Source: Methylobacterium sp. NEAU K
GTDB lineage: Bacteria > Pseudomonadota > Alphaproteobacteria > Rhizobiales > Beijerinckiaceae
DNA: 46,861 nucleotides
Reading direction: 5' to 3'
Assembly (NCBI RefSeq): GCF_030700285.1
Contig: NZ_JAUYZJ010000037.1
Coordinates: 1 to 46,861 of the forward strand
Shown in pieces: positions 1-8,099 of this stretch (position 1 is the stretch's first letter; each line of letters opens with the position of its first letter). The notes under the pieces were generated by a model. It was given only the letters and a program-made list of their open reading frames with translations, was not told where the DNA came from and did no database searches. The position numbers were made by a program, and so were the translations under genes.

Positions 1-103
1 TCGTCGACCCCGCCACCGGCGTCGTGCGCGAGGCCGAGATCTTCGTGGCCGTGCTCGGCGCGTCGAGGCTCCCTACGCCGAGACGACCTGGACCCAGACG
101 CTA
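1..103 (+). pseudogene. IS21-family istA transposase remnant (cut by window start)
   Basis: The frame beginning at position 3 reads VDPATGVVREAEIFVAVLGA, which matches the stretch of IS21 IstA transposases just before their conserved YAEATWTQ segment. After about position 64 the reading continues in another frame as YAETTWTQTL (74-103), so there is a frameshift. At about 104 the sequence switches abruptly to an IS5-type transposase. It is a dead fragment: the 5' part is outside the window and no istB follows. The family call rests on remembered IstA sequence. Confidence 0.6.
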
Positions 104-489
104 TGGCACCAAGGCCTGCGTGATCGCTGACGGCAGCGTACGCGCCATCGCCTTTGGGCTGGCGCCTGGTCAGGCCCATGAGCTGCCTCACGCGGTTCCT
201 CTGCTCGACGAACTGCCGGGTGTGCCCAAGTGATCGTGGGAGATCGCGGCTACACCAGCCACGCCTTTCGCGAGCACATCTGGAACATGGGCGCCCGGCG
301 ATCCCACCGCCGCGCTACGAGGCACCTGTGACCTGCCCGGACTGGATCTACAATAATCGCAATCAGGTCGAGCAGCTCTGTGCCAGGCTCAAGGAGTGGC
401 GCGGGATCGCCACCCGCTACGAGAGGACCGCCGTCAGCTTCATGAGCGTCCTCTGAGTGGCCGCCGCCCTCGACTGGCGCAAGCGATGA
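104..489 (+). pseudogene. IS5-family transposase C-terminal remnant, multiply frameshifted
   Basis: The reading starts in the middle of the family's catalytic domain (GTKACVIADG at 105-134, then APGQAHELPHA). It hits a stop at 231-233, resumes in the -1 frame (VGDRGYTSHAFREHIWNMGA), and shifts again near 297 into IPPPRYEAPVTCPDWIYNN and RLKEWRGIATRYERTA, with a further stop at 454-456 before VAAALDW. These blocks are typical of the C-terminal half of short IS5-group DDE transposases. The 5' half and both terminal inverted repeats are missing, so it cannot transpose. The direct junction with an IS21 fragment suggests nested insertion followed by deletion. Confidence 0.75.
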
Positions 490-903
490 CGCGCCCTGGC
501 GGAAGTGTTCGGGCATCCGCTTTGGAGACGCGGATTCGGCGCACTGAATGACCACAATGGGCGCAAAGCCGAATATCCGTTTTCGAGTGACGGGTTGCGG
601 CTCGGTGAGGGTGCACATCGGCTCCGAGTTACCGGTTGGCAGCATGGCCTTCGAAATTATCTCGCAATCTCAATTACATAGATGATCGCATTTTCGTTCA
701 GACTGGCGCGCCATTCCCACAGCTGAAACGTTACGATCTGCAGGACCGACCGCGGTCACACCGCGGGAAGCGGCGTGTATACGCGGCTGACGATACCGTC
801 TGCAGGGGATGCGCGAGCGGCCGTCAGTCCTGGACCCCTGCCTGCGCAAGCGAGAACTCCTGCGGGTGAAGTCTCGGCCTCCGAGGGTCACGCGGTCGCG
901 GGT
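490..903. other. Intergenic region between IS remnant and GH65 gene
   Basis: I see no convincing gene. It holds the 3' flank of the minus-strand GH65 gene. The only structure noted is a pair of CCGCGG hexamers at 750-755 and 761-766 separated by TCACA, which could form a short hairpin but has no T-run. Confidence 0.4.
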
Positions 904-3195
904 TCATCCGCCCACGCCCTCAAGCCTCAGAGGCGCGGCGCCTGAGACGGCGTGCTTGATGCCCCCGACGAAGACCGTCAGGGGCGGTCCGCTTTCGAGG
1001 CTCACCCGCAAGCCCTGGGTCGCTTGGTCGAGGGTTACGGACAGCTGCCTTCCGCGCCACTGCACGCGGAATTCGAGACTGCGCCAAGCGGCCGGGAGGT
1101 GCGGATCGAAGGCCACACCGTCAGGGCGCAGCGACAACCCGGCGAAACCGAAGATCGCCGTCAGCCACAGGCCGCCGAGAGCTGCGATGTGGATGCCGCC
1201 GCCGATCGCCACATGGGTGTCGGCCAGGTCGATGGCCGCGCTCTGATGGAAGTATCGCAACGCTGTCTCCGCGCGGCCGAGCCGCGCGGCGGCGAGACCG
1301 TGCATGGCGCGGCTCAGCGAACTGCCGTGCCCGCACCGCGGCTCGTAATGGTCGAAGTTCGTCACGCCCGTCCCGTCGGGGAACGTCTCCGGCAGAAGGA
1401 CCAGGAGCGCGACCACGTCGGCCTGCTTGATGACCTGCGTCCGCTGCGTCCGCTCGCGGCCCAGCACCACATCCATGGGGACCGAGCGTCCCGCGTAGGC
1501 TTTCAGGTCGACGTCTTCCAAGGTCGAGAAGCCGCCGAATTGCTCGAACAGGCCGGTGACCGGATCGAAGCCGGTCGCGATCGTCCGCCCCGCCTCCTGC
1601 CACTGTCCGAGTTCCGGCCCGTCGAGGCCGAGGCGCTGCGACAGGCAGGCCCAGGTCTCGGGCCAGCGTTCCTGCAGGAGGGCCGCGACCTCGAGGCCGC
1701 GCGCGATGGTCCAGCGGGCCATCCCGTTCGTGTAGGCGTTGTCGTCCACTCCCTCGTGATACTCGTCCGGCCCGATGACAGTGCGGATGTGGCGCAGCCC
1801 GTCCGGCTCCAGCGCGGCCCGGCTGGCCCAGAACCGGGCCGTTTCCAGGATGATCTCGGCGCCAGCCTCGCGGAGGAAGGCTTCGTCTTCCGTCGCCTGC
1901 CAATATTGCCAGACACCATAGGCGACGTCGGCGCTGATGTGCTGCTCCTGGCTGCCGCACAGGATGTCGAGGATCTTGCGGTCCGGGCCCACGGTCTGCT
2001 CGGGGGTGACCTCGGCGCCTGTATCGGCGGATTCCCACGCATAGAGCGCGCCTCGCCAGCCCATCGCGGCAGCTTTCGCGCGCGCGGCCGGCAGCGTGCG
2101 GAAGCGGTACATCAGCAGCGCCCGCGCTGCCTCCGGCCACGTCAGGCTGTAGAAGGGCAGCAGGAAGATCTCGGTGTCCCAGAAGACGTGGCCCCGGTAA
2201 TCGTCGCCCGTAAGGGCGCGGGCCGCGACGGAGACGTGCGGATCCGCCGGGTTCACGGCTCCGTTTAGATGGTAGGCTGCAAAGCGCAGGGCGGCCTGTG
2301 CGGCCGTATCGCCCTCGATCCTGACATCGCTGCTGCGCCAGCGCTCGGCCCAGGCCGCCTCGTGCCGGGCGATGAGGCCTCGCCAGCCCAATGCCCGCGC
2401 GGCTGCCAGCTCCTTGCGGGCCCTGGAGCCGGAATGGACATCCAGGGAATGGTGGCGCGTCACGGCGACGATGCGCTGGAAGCTCACGACTTGGCCGGGG
2501 CTGGCCGTCCAGGTCCAGGACCATGTCAGGTCGCCTCGCTCCGTGGGCTGGCGCTCCATGCCGTCGACCTGCAGCGCCGCCGCCGCCGCGATGGCGAGGC
2601 TCCGGGCCGACCGCCAGGTGCGCCAGGCCCGGAGGTCGAGTTCCGCGCGTTCCGGAGCGAGTTCGAAGTCCGTCGGGCCGAACGTGGCCTCGAGCGTGAG
2701 GTCGCTGACCCCGGTCTCGATGTCGAGCTCGATCATCTGCATGCCGACCGCGCGCGCATCCAGCGACACCAGCCGCAAGCTGCGGACGCGCACGTCGAGG
2801 GGCGCGTTGGAGGTCTGGCGCGATTCGGCGAGGAGCACGCCGCGCTTCAAATCGAGCGTCAGCCCGCGCGAGGCGCGGTCGGGATGTCGCATCAGGGGGC
2901 CGTCCGGCAGCAGGATGCGGACCTCAAGCCAGTCGGCCGCCGGCACGAGTTCCGGGACGGCGCTGTCCGGGGTCGGCGTATCGAACAGCCCGGCCACGTA
3001 GGTGCGCGGCGGGACGGCCCGGCATGCCCCGAGATGGGTCGCGAGCCCGCCTCGGACGCCCAGGAAGCCATTGCTGATGGCGAAGCGGGTCTCAAAGGTG
3101 CTCTCGCGGAGGAGCTCGTAGCCGGTCTCCCGCAGGAGCCAGGCCGGATCGGCGGTGGGGGTCAGCGCCTGCTCCATGGTCCCGGAGACGATCAC
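904..3195 (-). CDS. Glycoside hydrolase family 65 protein (maltose/trehalose/kojibiose-type phosphorylase)
   Basis: A 763-residue protein of the usual GH65 length. Family members split an alpha-linked glucose disaccharide with phosphate, releasing beta-glucose 1-phosphate and glucose in the cytoplasm. Visible marks are the N-terminal FETRFAISNGFLGVRGG, the (alpha/alpha)6-barrel motif GHVFWDTEIF, the general-acid motif GPDEYHEGVDDNAYTN with the expected catalytic Glu at about residue 478, and the phosphate-loop-like HGSSLSRAMH near the end. I chose the GTG at 3195: it overlaps the stop of the upstream HAD gene (GTGA) and has GGAGGGGG just upstream. The next ATG is at 3177. The overlap implies translational coupling with the beta-phosphoglucomutase-like partner, the standard pairing for GH65 phosphorylases. 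Which disaccharide is cleaved cannot be read from the sequence, and no sugar transporter is nearby. Confidence 0.9.
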   Translation of the reverse strand: MIVSGTMEQALTPTADPAWLLRETGYELLRESTFETRFAISNGFLGVRGGLATHLGACRAVPPRTYVAGLFDTPTPDSAVPELVPAADWLEVRILLPDGPLMRHPDRASRGLTLDLKRGVLLAESRQTSNAPLDVRVRSLRLVSLDARAVGMQMIELDIETGVSDLTLEATFGPTDFELAPERAELDLRAWRTWRSARSLAIAAAAALQVDGMERQPTERGDLTWSWTWTASPGQVVSFQRIVAVTRHHSLDVHSGSRARKELAAARALGWRGLIARHEAAWAERWRSSDVRIEGDTAAQAALRFAAYHLNGAVNPADPHVSVAARALTGDDYRGHVFWDTEIFLLPFYSLTWPEAARALLMYRFRTLPAARAKAAAMGWRGALYAWESADTGAEVTPEQTVGPDRKILDILCGSQEQHISADVAYGVWQYWQATEDEAFLREAGAEIILETARFWASRAALEPDGLRHIRTVIGPDEYHEGVDDNAYTNGMARWTIARGLEVAALLQERWPETWACLSQRLGLDGPELGQWQEAGRTIATGFDPVTGLFEQFGGFSTLEDVDLKAYAGRSVPMDVVLGRERTQRTQVIKQADVVALLVLLPETFPDGTGVTNFDHYEPRCGHGSSLSRAMHGLAAARLGRAETALRYFHQSAAIDLADTHVAIGGGIHIAALGGLWLTAIFGFAGLSLRPDGVAFDPHLPAAWRSLEFRVQWRGRQLSVTLDQATQGLRVSLESGPPLTVFVGGIKHAVSGAAPLRLEGVGG

Positions 3196-3932
3196 GCGGC
3201 CCCCTCCGACGGCCGCAGCAGCGCGAGCTCGTCGACGCGAAGGTCGTCCAGGCTCGCCACCACGCGATGGGCACCTGCGGCCCGCAATCCCGCCGCGTCG
3301 CCGAGCCTCGCGATCCCGACCGCGATCATGCGGGCGGCGCGTGCCGCCTGCACGCCTGCGGGTGCATCTTCGAACACGATGCATCGCGTCGACTCGACCC
3401 GCAACTCGGAGGCCGCGAGATGGAAGATCTCCGGGTCGGGTTTGCCGTGGCGCAGGTCGCGGCCGCAGACCTTGACCGCGAAGGCGTCGAGGAGCGTTCG
3501 GCCCTCGTCCAGGGGCACCCTGCGCATCATCCGCTCGGCGTTCTTCGAGGCGGAGGCCGCCGCCATGGGCCAGCCCCGGGCGCCGAGAGCCCGGACGAAG
3601 CGGAGCGCATCGGCGAAGGCCGTCACGCCCTCCGCCGTGATGATCGTGTCGAGGCAGCCCTGCTTGGCCGCAGCATAGCCGGCCGCCAGGCGCGCGGCAT
3701 CCGGTACGCCGAGCGCGATCAGCGCGGCACGGGCGCCCGCGAGCCGGGATTTTCCCGCCACGTGCGCCTGATACAGGGCGGTGGTGAAGCGCGCCGGGTC
3801 GGCGAGGCCGCGGAGCGCCTCGCGCCAGGCGCGCTCATGGGGAGAGGCGAGCAGGACCCCATCCACGTCGAAGATGCACGCCCGGTCGGTGGCTGGATCG
3901 CCGCTTTCGGGTTGAAACCCGGACCCTGTCAC
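3192..3932 (-). CDS. HAD-superfamily beta-phosphoglucomutase-like phosphatase
   Basis: A 246-residue haloacid-dehalogenase protein. Motif I is CIFDVDGVLL (two catalytic Asp), motif II is the AAASASKN segment, motif III is the Lys in GKPDPEIF, and motif IV is VFEDAPAGVQAA. The cap-domain length fits beta-phosphoglucomutase, which converts beta-glucose 1-phosphate to glucose 6-phosphate and so feeds the product of the coupled GH65 enzyme into glycolysis or the pentose phosphate pathway. Start: GTG at 3932 preceded by GAGGAGGGGG; an in-frame ATG at 4013 has no such site. It is the first gene of the operon. Its promoter must lie in the divergent region shared with the P-type ATPase. A simple sugar phosphatase is the alternative. 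Confidence 0.85.
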   Translation of the reverse strand: MTGSGFQPESGDPATDRACIFDVDGVLLASPHERAWREALRGLADPARFTTALYQAHVAGKSRLAGARAALIALGVPDAARLAAGYAAAKQGCLDTIITAEGVTAFADALRFVRALGARGWPMAAASASKNAERMMRRVPLDEGRTLLDAFAVKVCGRDLRHGKPDPEIFHLAASELRVESTRCIVFEDAPAGVQAARAARMIAVGIARLGDAAGLRAAGAHRVVASLDDLRVDELALLRPSEGAA

Positions 3933-4109
3933 CGCCCCCTCCTCAAACTGGCAAGCTGGCGGGAAGGCCGGCGGCGCCGGAGGACAGGACTGGTCGATGC
4001 TGGCGCAGGGCAACGAGAACCGACAGGAGGATCCTGCCCGCCCTGCGGCCTGCGCCGATTTTCTCGGTCACGCCTCGCACGAGCAGACCGTACGCCGCGC
4101 CGATTTGGT

Positions 4110-4123
4110 TTGACCTGGATCAA
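4110..4123. promoter_or_regulatory. FixK/FNR-like binding site
   Basis: TTGACCTGGATCAA fits TTG(A/C)-N6-TCAA, the pattern bound by alphaproteobacterial FixK/FNR proteins (FNR form TTGAT-N4-ATCAA). Its centre is about 130 bp before the ATPase GTG and 184 bp before the HAD GTG, so it could serve either divergent unit. Binding is inferred from the motif only. Confidence 0.65.
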
Positions 4124-4199
4124 GCCGAGAAGCCCCCGGTCTCGAAGGCCCCGCAAGCGGCGGGGATGGGCCTGTCTTGCAGCTGCCGACGGTCGGGCC

Positions 4200-4213
4200 T
4201 TGATCCTGATCAT
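4200..4213. promoter_or_regulatory. Weaker FixK/FNR-like site
   Basis: TTGATCCTGATCAT differs by one base from the FNR palindrome. Its centre is only 40 bp before the ATPase start codon, so if bound it would more likely repress or modulate than activate from the usual -41.5 position. Confidence 0.35.
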
Positions 4214-4246
4214 GGCGCGCCGTGATGGGCGGGGAAATCTCGTCGC

Positions 4247-6985
4247 GTGATCAGCAGCCCTCTGCCCGCGATGCCGCCGTCTCCCTCAATCCCGGACGCG
4301 GATCGTGATCGACGCCCCGGGTGGCACGCCCTCGGGATCGAGGCTGCCTGTCGCCGTCTTGCCTGCACGGCGCACGGTCTCGACAGCGCCGAAGCGGCCG
4401 GGCGCCTCCGCGCATATGGACCGAACCTCCTGCCGGAAGCCCCGCGGCGCGGTCTCGCGCGAATCGTCCTCGGCCAGGTCGCGAGCCCGCTGATCGCACT
4501 CCTGCTCGCGGCTGCGGCCGTCTCTGTCGTGCTCGGCGATCTTGAGGATGCGGGCTTCATCGCCGTGGTGCTCGTCATCAACACCGCCATCGGGACCGCG
4601 CAGGAGGCACGCGCCGAGACTCATGCCGCCGCTCTCAAGCGCGCCATTCAGATCTTCGTGCGCACCCGGCGGGACGGCACGGTCCAGCGCATCGACAGTG
4701 CCGGGCTCGCGCCCGGCGACATCGTCCTGCTGGAGGCCGGCGACCGCGTCCCGGCCGACCTGCGGCTGATCTCCGCGGCGGAACTGCGGGCCGACGAGGC
4801 GTCGCTGACCGGCGAATCCCTCCCGATCGACAAGCGGGCGGACCACATCGCGCCCGAGGCGACGGCTCTGGCAGACCGGCTCGGCATGCTGCATGCGGGT
4901 ACGACGCTGCGGCGGGGACGCTGCGAGGGCCTCGTCGTTGCCACGGGGCGGGGCACCGAACTCGGCCGGATCGCGCAGGCGCTCGCTGCGCCCGCGACCC
5001 AGCCTCCGCTGATCCGCAGGCTCGACCGCTTCAGCCGGCTGCTCGGCGCGGTCACGCTCGCGCTGGTCGGCCTCATCGTGGCCGTGCAGCTGGGCGGCGG
5101 TGCGCCTGCGCGCGAGACCTTCTTCGTCGCCGTCGCCCTGGCGGTCTCGGTCATCCCCGAGGGGCTCCCGGTCGCGGTCACCGTCGCCCTGTCCGTCGCC
5201 AGCCGGCGGATGGCACGACGGAACGTCATCGTGCGGCAGCTCCCCGCCGTCGAGGGTCTGGGAGCCTGCACGGTCGTCGCGACCGACAAGACCGGGACCC
5301 TGACCCTGAATCGGCTCTCCGCACGGCGCGCCTGGCTGCCGGAGCAGGGCTTCGTGTCCGTCGGTGAAGGCCAGCCGGACGGGGAGACCCTCGCCGCGCT
5401 CGGGCGATCCGCCATCCTGTGCAACGATGCGACGTCGGACCCGACCCTCGGCGAGGCGGGGGTGAGCGGCGACAGCGTCGACATCGCGCTCCTGGAGCTT
5501 GCGCGCGGCGCCGGCCTCGATCCGGTGGACCTGCGGACGCGGTCCCGGCGCGTGGCCGAGATCCCTTTCGCGGCGGAACGCCGGTACGCGGCGAGCCTCA
5601 ACCGGGACGGCGCCGATCTGCGGCTTCACGCGAAGGGGGCCGCCGAGGCGCTGGTTCCGCGCTGTCGCGGCATCGCGGCCGCCGACGTTCTCGCGGCGGC
5701 CGAGACCATGGCGGCGGACGGCTACAAGGTCCTCGCCGTCGTGACGAAGCGCGTGGGTGCAAGCGCGGGCGCGACGGATCTCGAAGCCGAGTTCCGGGAT
5801 CTGACCTTGCTCGGGCTGGTCGGGTTCATCGACCCGCTCCGGCCGGAAGCGAAGGCCGCGGTCGCGGCCTGCCGGCGGGCCGGCGTGGCCGTGAAGATGG
5901 TGACGGGCGACCACGCGGCCACCGCCCTCGCCATCGCCCGTGAACTCGGCATCGCGCAGGAGGCCGGAGAGGTCGTCACTGGCCGCGACCTGCAGGCGGG
6001 CCGCTCGGACGATCCGGCCGCGCGCGCGCGCCTCGCCGGTGCCGCCGTCTTCGCCCGCGTCGAGCCGGCGCAGAAGGTGCAGATCGTCGAGATCCTGCAG
6101 GCGGCGGGCCACGTCGTGGCCATGACGGGCGACGGGGTCAACGACGCGCCCGCCCTGCGGCGTGCCGACCTCGGCGTCGCCATGGGGCTGGGCGGCACCG
6201 ACGTGGCCCGCGATGCGGCCGACCTCGTCCTGACCGACGACAACTTCGCCTCGGTCGTCGCCGGCATCGAGGAGGGGCGCGCCGCCTACGCGAACATCCG
6301 AAAGGTGATCTACCTGCTCGTCAGCACGGGCGCGGCCGAGGTCATCCTGTTCCTGTGCTCGGTGGCGAGCGGCCTCCCGGTGCCCCTCACGGCCGTGCAG
6401 CTCCTCTGGCTGAACCTGGTCACCAACGGCGGCCAGGACGTGGCGCTGGCCTTCGAGAGGCGAGAGGCGGGGATGCTGGATCGTCCACCCCGCCGTCCGG
6501 ACGAACCCATCTTCGACCGCGTGATGCTCCGGGAAACCGCCGTGTCGGGGGTTTACATGGGCGTGGCCGGCTACGCCTTCTTTGCCCTGGCGCTGTCTCA
6601 GGGCTGGAGCGAGGGATCGGCGCGCAACCTGTTGCTCTTCCTCATGGTGCTGTTCGAGAACGTGCACGTCTTCAATTGCCGTTCGGAGACGCGCTCTGCC
6701 TTCCGGACGCCGCTCCGCAACAACGGGTCGTTGGTCGTGGCCGTCGCAGCGGCGCAGACCCTCCACATCGCCTCCGCGTACATCCCGGGGCTTCGCGAGG
6801 TCCTGCAGGTCGCGCCGATCTCACCACGCCTATGGCTTGTCCTCGGCTTGATGGCTCTCTCGATCCTTCCGGTCATGGAATTCGACAAGGCCCTGCGCGC
6901 CCGTTCGGGAAAGTCGAACTCGACGATCCACACCGGTTCCGACGACGCGGGAGCCGAATACGGGCGGCAGCATTCGGGGGCCTGA
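4247..6985 (+). CDS. P2-type cation-transporting ATPase (calcium-ATPase-like)
   Basis: A 912-residue inner-membrane pump that uses ATP to export or exchange cations. In order: N-terminal cation-ATPase segment (about 35-75), first transmembrane pair (about 78-118), actuator-domain TGES (188-191), TM4 motif VIPEGLP (302-308), phosphorylation site DKTGT (347-351), hinge TGDGVND (627-633), then the C-terminal transmembrane block. PEGLP places it in the P2 Ca/Mn/Na-K group rather than the heavy-metal CPx group. Compared with SERCA, the TM4 Glu and TM5 Glu (STGAAEV) are kept. The TM6 motif reads NLVTNGGQD, so the key Asp is Asn, and the TM5 Asn is Gly. Ion choice is therefore open. The start is a GTG with a weak site. 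Mycobacterial CtpF is a P2 pump of the hypoxia regulon, a possible functional parallel. Confidence 0.9.
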   Translation: MISSPLPAMPPSPSIPDADRDRRPGWHALGIEAACRRLACTAHGLDSAEAAGRLRAYGPNLLPEAPRRGLARIVLGQVASPLIALLLAAAAVSVVLGDLEDAGFIAVVLVINTAIGTAQEARAETHAAALKRAIQIFVRTRRDGTVQRIDSAGLAPGDIVLLEAGDRVPADLRLISAAELRADEASLTGESLPIDKRADHIAPEATALADRLGMLHAGTTLRRGRCEGLVVATGRGTELGRIAQALAAPATQPPLIRRLDRFSRLLGAVTLALVGLIVAVQLGGGAPARETFFVAVALAVSVIPEGLPVAVTVALSVASRRMARRNVIVRQLPAVEGLGACTVVATDKTGTLTLNRLSARRAWLPEQGFVSVGEGQPDGETLAALGRSAILCNDATSDPTLGEAGVSGDSVDIALLELARGAGLDPVDLRTRSRRVAEIPFAAERRYAASLNRDGADLRLHAKGAAEALVPRCRGIAAADVLAAAETMAADGYKVLAVVTKRVGASAGATDLEAEFRDLTLLGLVGFIDPLRPEAKAAVAACRRAGVAVKMVTGDHAATALAIARELGIAQEAGEVVTGRDLQAGRSDDPAARARLAGAAVFARVEPAQKVQIVEILQAAGHVVAMTGDGVNDAPALRRADLGVAMGLGGTDVARDAADLVLTDDNFASVVAGIEEGRAAYANIRKVIYLLVSTGAAEVILFLCSVASGLPVPLTAVQLLWLNLVTNGGQDVALAFERREAGMLDRPPRRPDEPIFDRVMLRETAVSGVYMGVAGYAFFALALSQGWSEGSARNLLLFLMVLFENVHVFNCRSETRSAFRTPLRNNGSLVVAVAAAQTLHIASAYIPGLREVLQVAPISPRLWLVLGLMALSILPVMEFDKALRARSGKSNSTIHTGSDDAGAEYGRQHSGA

Positions 6986-7083
6986 GCAGAGCTGCACGAG
7001 GCCGTTCCGCCTCAGTCCCGGTTCGGCATCCATTTCGCCGCCGCGCCGTTGAACACGTCGGCGCAAGAGGCTCAGATCCGGGC

Positions 7084-7097
7084 TTGCGCTGGATCAA
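7084..7097. promoter_or_regulatory. FixK/FNR-like binding site
   Basis: TTGCGCTGGATCAA fits TTG(A/C)-N6-TCAA. It lies about 88 bp before the start of the small membrane protein at 7179. The same 14-mer recurs at 8028-8041 in front of the universal stress gene, although the flanks differ. Motif evidence only. Confidence 0.55.
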
Positions 7098-7178
7098 CGC
7101 ATCCGGGGCCGACGCCGTACAAGCTCGGTTGGATTCGTGACCGGCCGCGCTGCGGCAGGCCCACGTCGAGGAGGATCG

Positions 7179-7475
7179 ATGCGTGCGACCGCGGCCGATT
7201 GGGATGCCCGGGTCGACCGGCTGAACGGCCACCTCCCCGCGCGCGTCCGCGCCGCGGTCGACTGGCTGCGGAAGCCGTCGCGCCGGCCGGCGCGATTGGC
7301 GGCGGCGATTGCCCTGATCGGAGCCGGGTTTCTGTCGTTCCTGCCCGTCCTCGGCCTGTGGATGCTGCCGCTCGGCCTCGCCCTCCTGAGCGAGGACATT
7401 CCGGCGCTGAAGCCGCCTCTCGAACGAGCGGCGCGGGTCGTCGAGGGCGCCGTCGCGCGCCTTCGGAAACGGTAA
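7179..7475 (+). CDS. Small membrane protein, unknown function
   Basis: A 98-residue protein with a charged N-terminus (about 1-40), one or two hydrophobic segments (RLAAAIALIGAGFLSFLPVL, then GLWMLPLGLALLSEDIP) and a basic C-terminus. The ATG at 7179 follows GAGGAGG at ideal spacing, so the longer reading from 7137 is not used. I recognise the LGLWMLPLGLALL-SEDIP pattern from uncharacterised alphaproteobacterial membrane proteins, but no function is known to me. It is preceded by a FixK/FNR-like box and sits between the P-type ATPase and the universal stress gene, so a role in the same response is inferred. Confidence 0.75.
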   Translation: MRATAADWDARVDRLNGHLPARVRAAVDWLRKPSRRPARLAAAIALIGAGFLSFLPVLGLWMLPLGLALLSEDIPALKPPLERAARVVEGAVARLRKR

Positions 7476-7510
7476 GCTCCTCCCGATGGCGAGAGCCGGA
7501 GCGGTAGGGC

Positions 7511-7894
7511 CTATTCCTGGATCATCCGCGCCCTCTTGAGCCACGTCACGGCGGACACGACGGCCACTGTCCCGAGCGTGACGTGAGCCCATGTCGCGGG
7601 GTCGTTCGCGGCGAACCCGAGTGCCCAAGGGGCCAACAGAGTCCAGGCCCCGATGAGCGCGACCGCTTGCTCGAAGGCCGCGCGAAAGCGGATCTGGTTG
7701 GCACCCGAGAGCACGACGATCAGCAGACCGGGAAGGAGCGCCGAGGCCGCCGGACGCGCGTGATCCTCAAGGATCAGGACCCAGGCCGCCAGCACCAGCG
7801 CTATGCCGGCCGCGTGCTGCAGGCCGCCGATCAGGATCTCGTCCGTCCGCCAGATCAGCCGGGACGACGCGGCGTCATCGTCGGGTGGGGGCAT
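7511..7894 (-). CDS. SPW-repeat membrane protein
   Basis: A 127-residue protein with four predicted transmembrane helices: about 25-45 (HAAGIALVLAAWVLI), 53-70, 78-97 and 104-122. The element GAWTLLAPWALGFA followed by ATWAHVTLG is characteristic of the SPW repeat family, whose function is unknown. I prefer the ATG at 7894, preceded by GGAG; a start at 7966 is also open. It is divergent from the universal stress gene, with the box at 8028-8041 between them. It converges on the small membrane gene ending at 7475. Confidence 0.75.
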   Translation of the reverse strand: MPPPDDDAASSRLIWRTDEILIGGLQHAAGIALVLAAWVLILEDHARPAASALLPGLLIVVLSGANQIRFRAAFEQAVALIGAWTLLAPWALGFAANDPATWAHVTLGTVAVVSAVTWLKRARMIQE

Positions 7895-8027
7895 GGGACG
7901 GCTCCATTCGGCGGCGGCGAACGCGGCGATGGCTCGTCCGGGCGGGCGGGCGAGGGCGGCGAGCACCAGACGTCCGCGGGGGGCCGATCGCCGATGAACA
8001 CGGTTCGCGCTCCCGCGTCAGGAGGCG

Positions 8028-8041
8028 TTGCGCTGGATCAA
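8028..8041. promoter_or_regulatory. FixK/FNR-like binding site
   Basis: TTGCGCTGGATCAA fits TTG(A/C)-N6-TCAA and is identical to the box at 7084. Its centre is about 65 bp upstream of the universal stress gene ATG, a workable position for activation. It could also act on the divergent SPW gene. Confidence 0.6.
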
Positions 8042-8099
8042 GGCCGGCCGGCCGGGCCGGAGGAGACTGGGATGGCGAAGCCGCCCGGAGCCTTGTTCC

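Larger units (their letters stand above)
3933..4246. promoter_or_regulatory. Divergent promoter region between bPGM-GH65 operon and P-type ATPase
   Basis: This 314-bp gap separates two divergent transcription units and must hold both promoters. It contains one good FixK/FNR-like palindrome at 4110-4123 and a weaker one at 4200-4213 (TTGATCCTGATCAT, one base off). The first lies far enough from both start codons to act on either. No other gene is seen. Confidence 0.6.

Noticed and set aside
4286..6766. Open frame of 826 codons antisense to the P-type ATPase
   Set aside because: No motif, biased composition, and it mirrors a gene with all P-type ATPase motifs.
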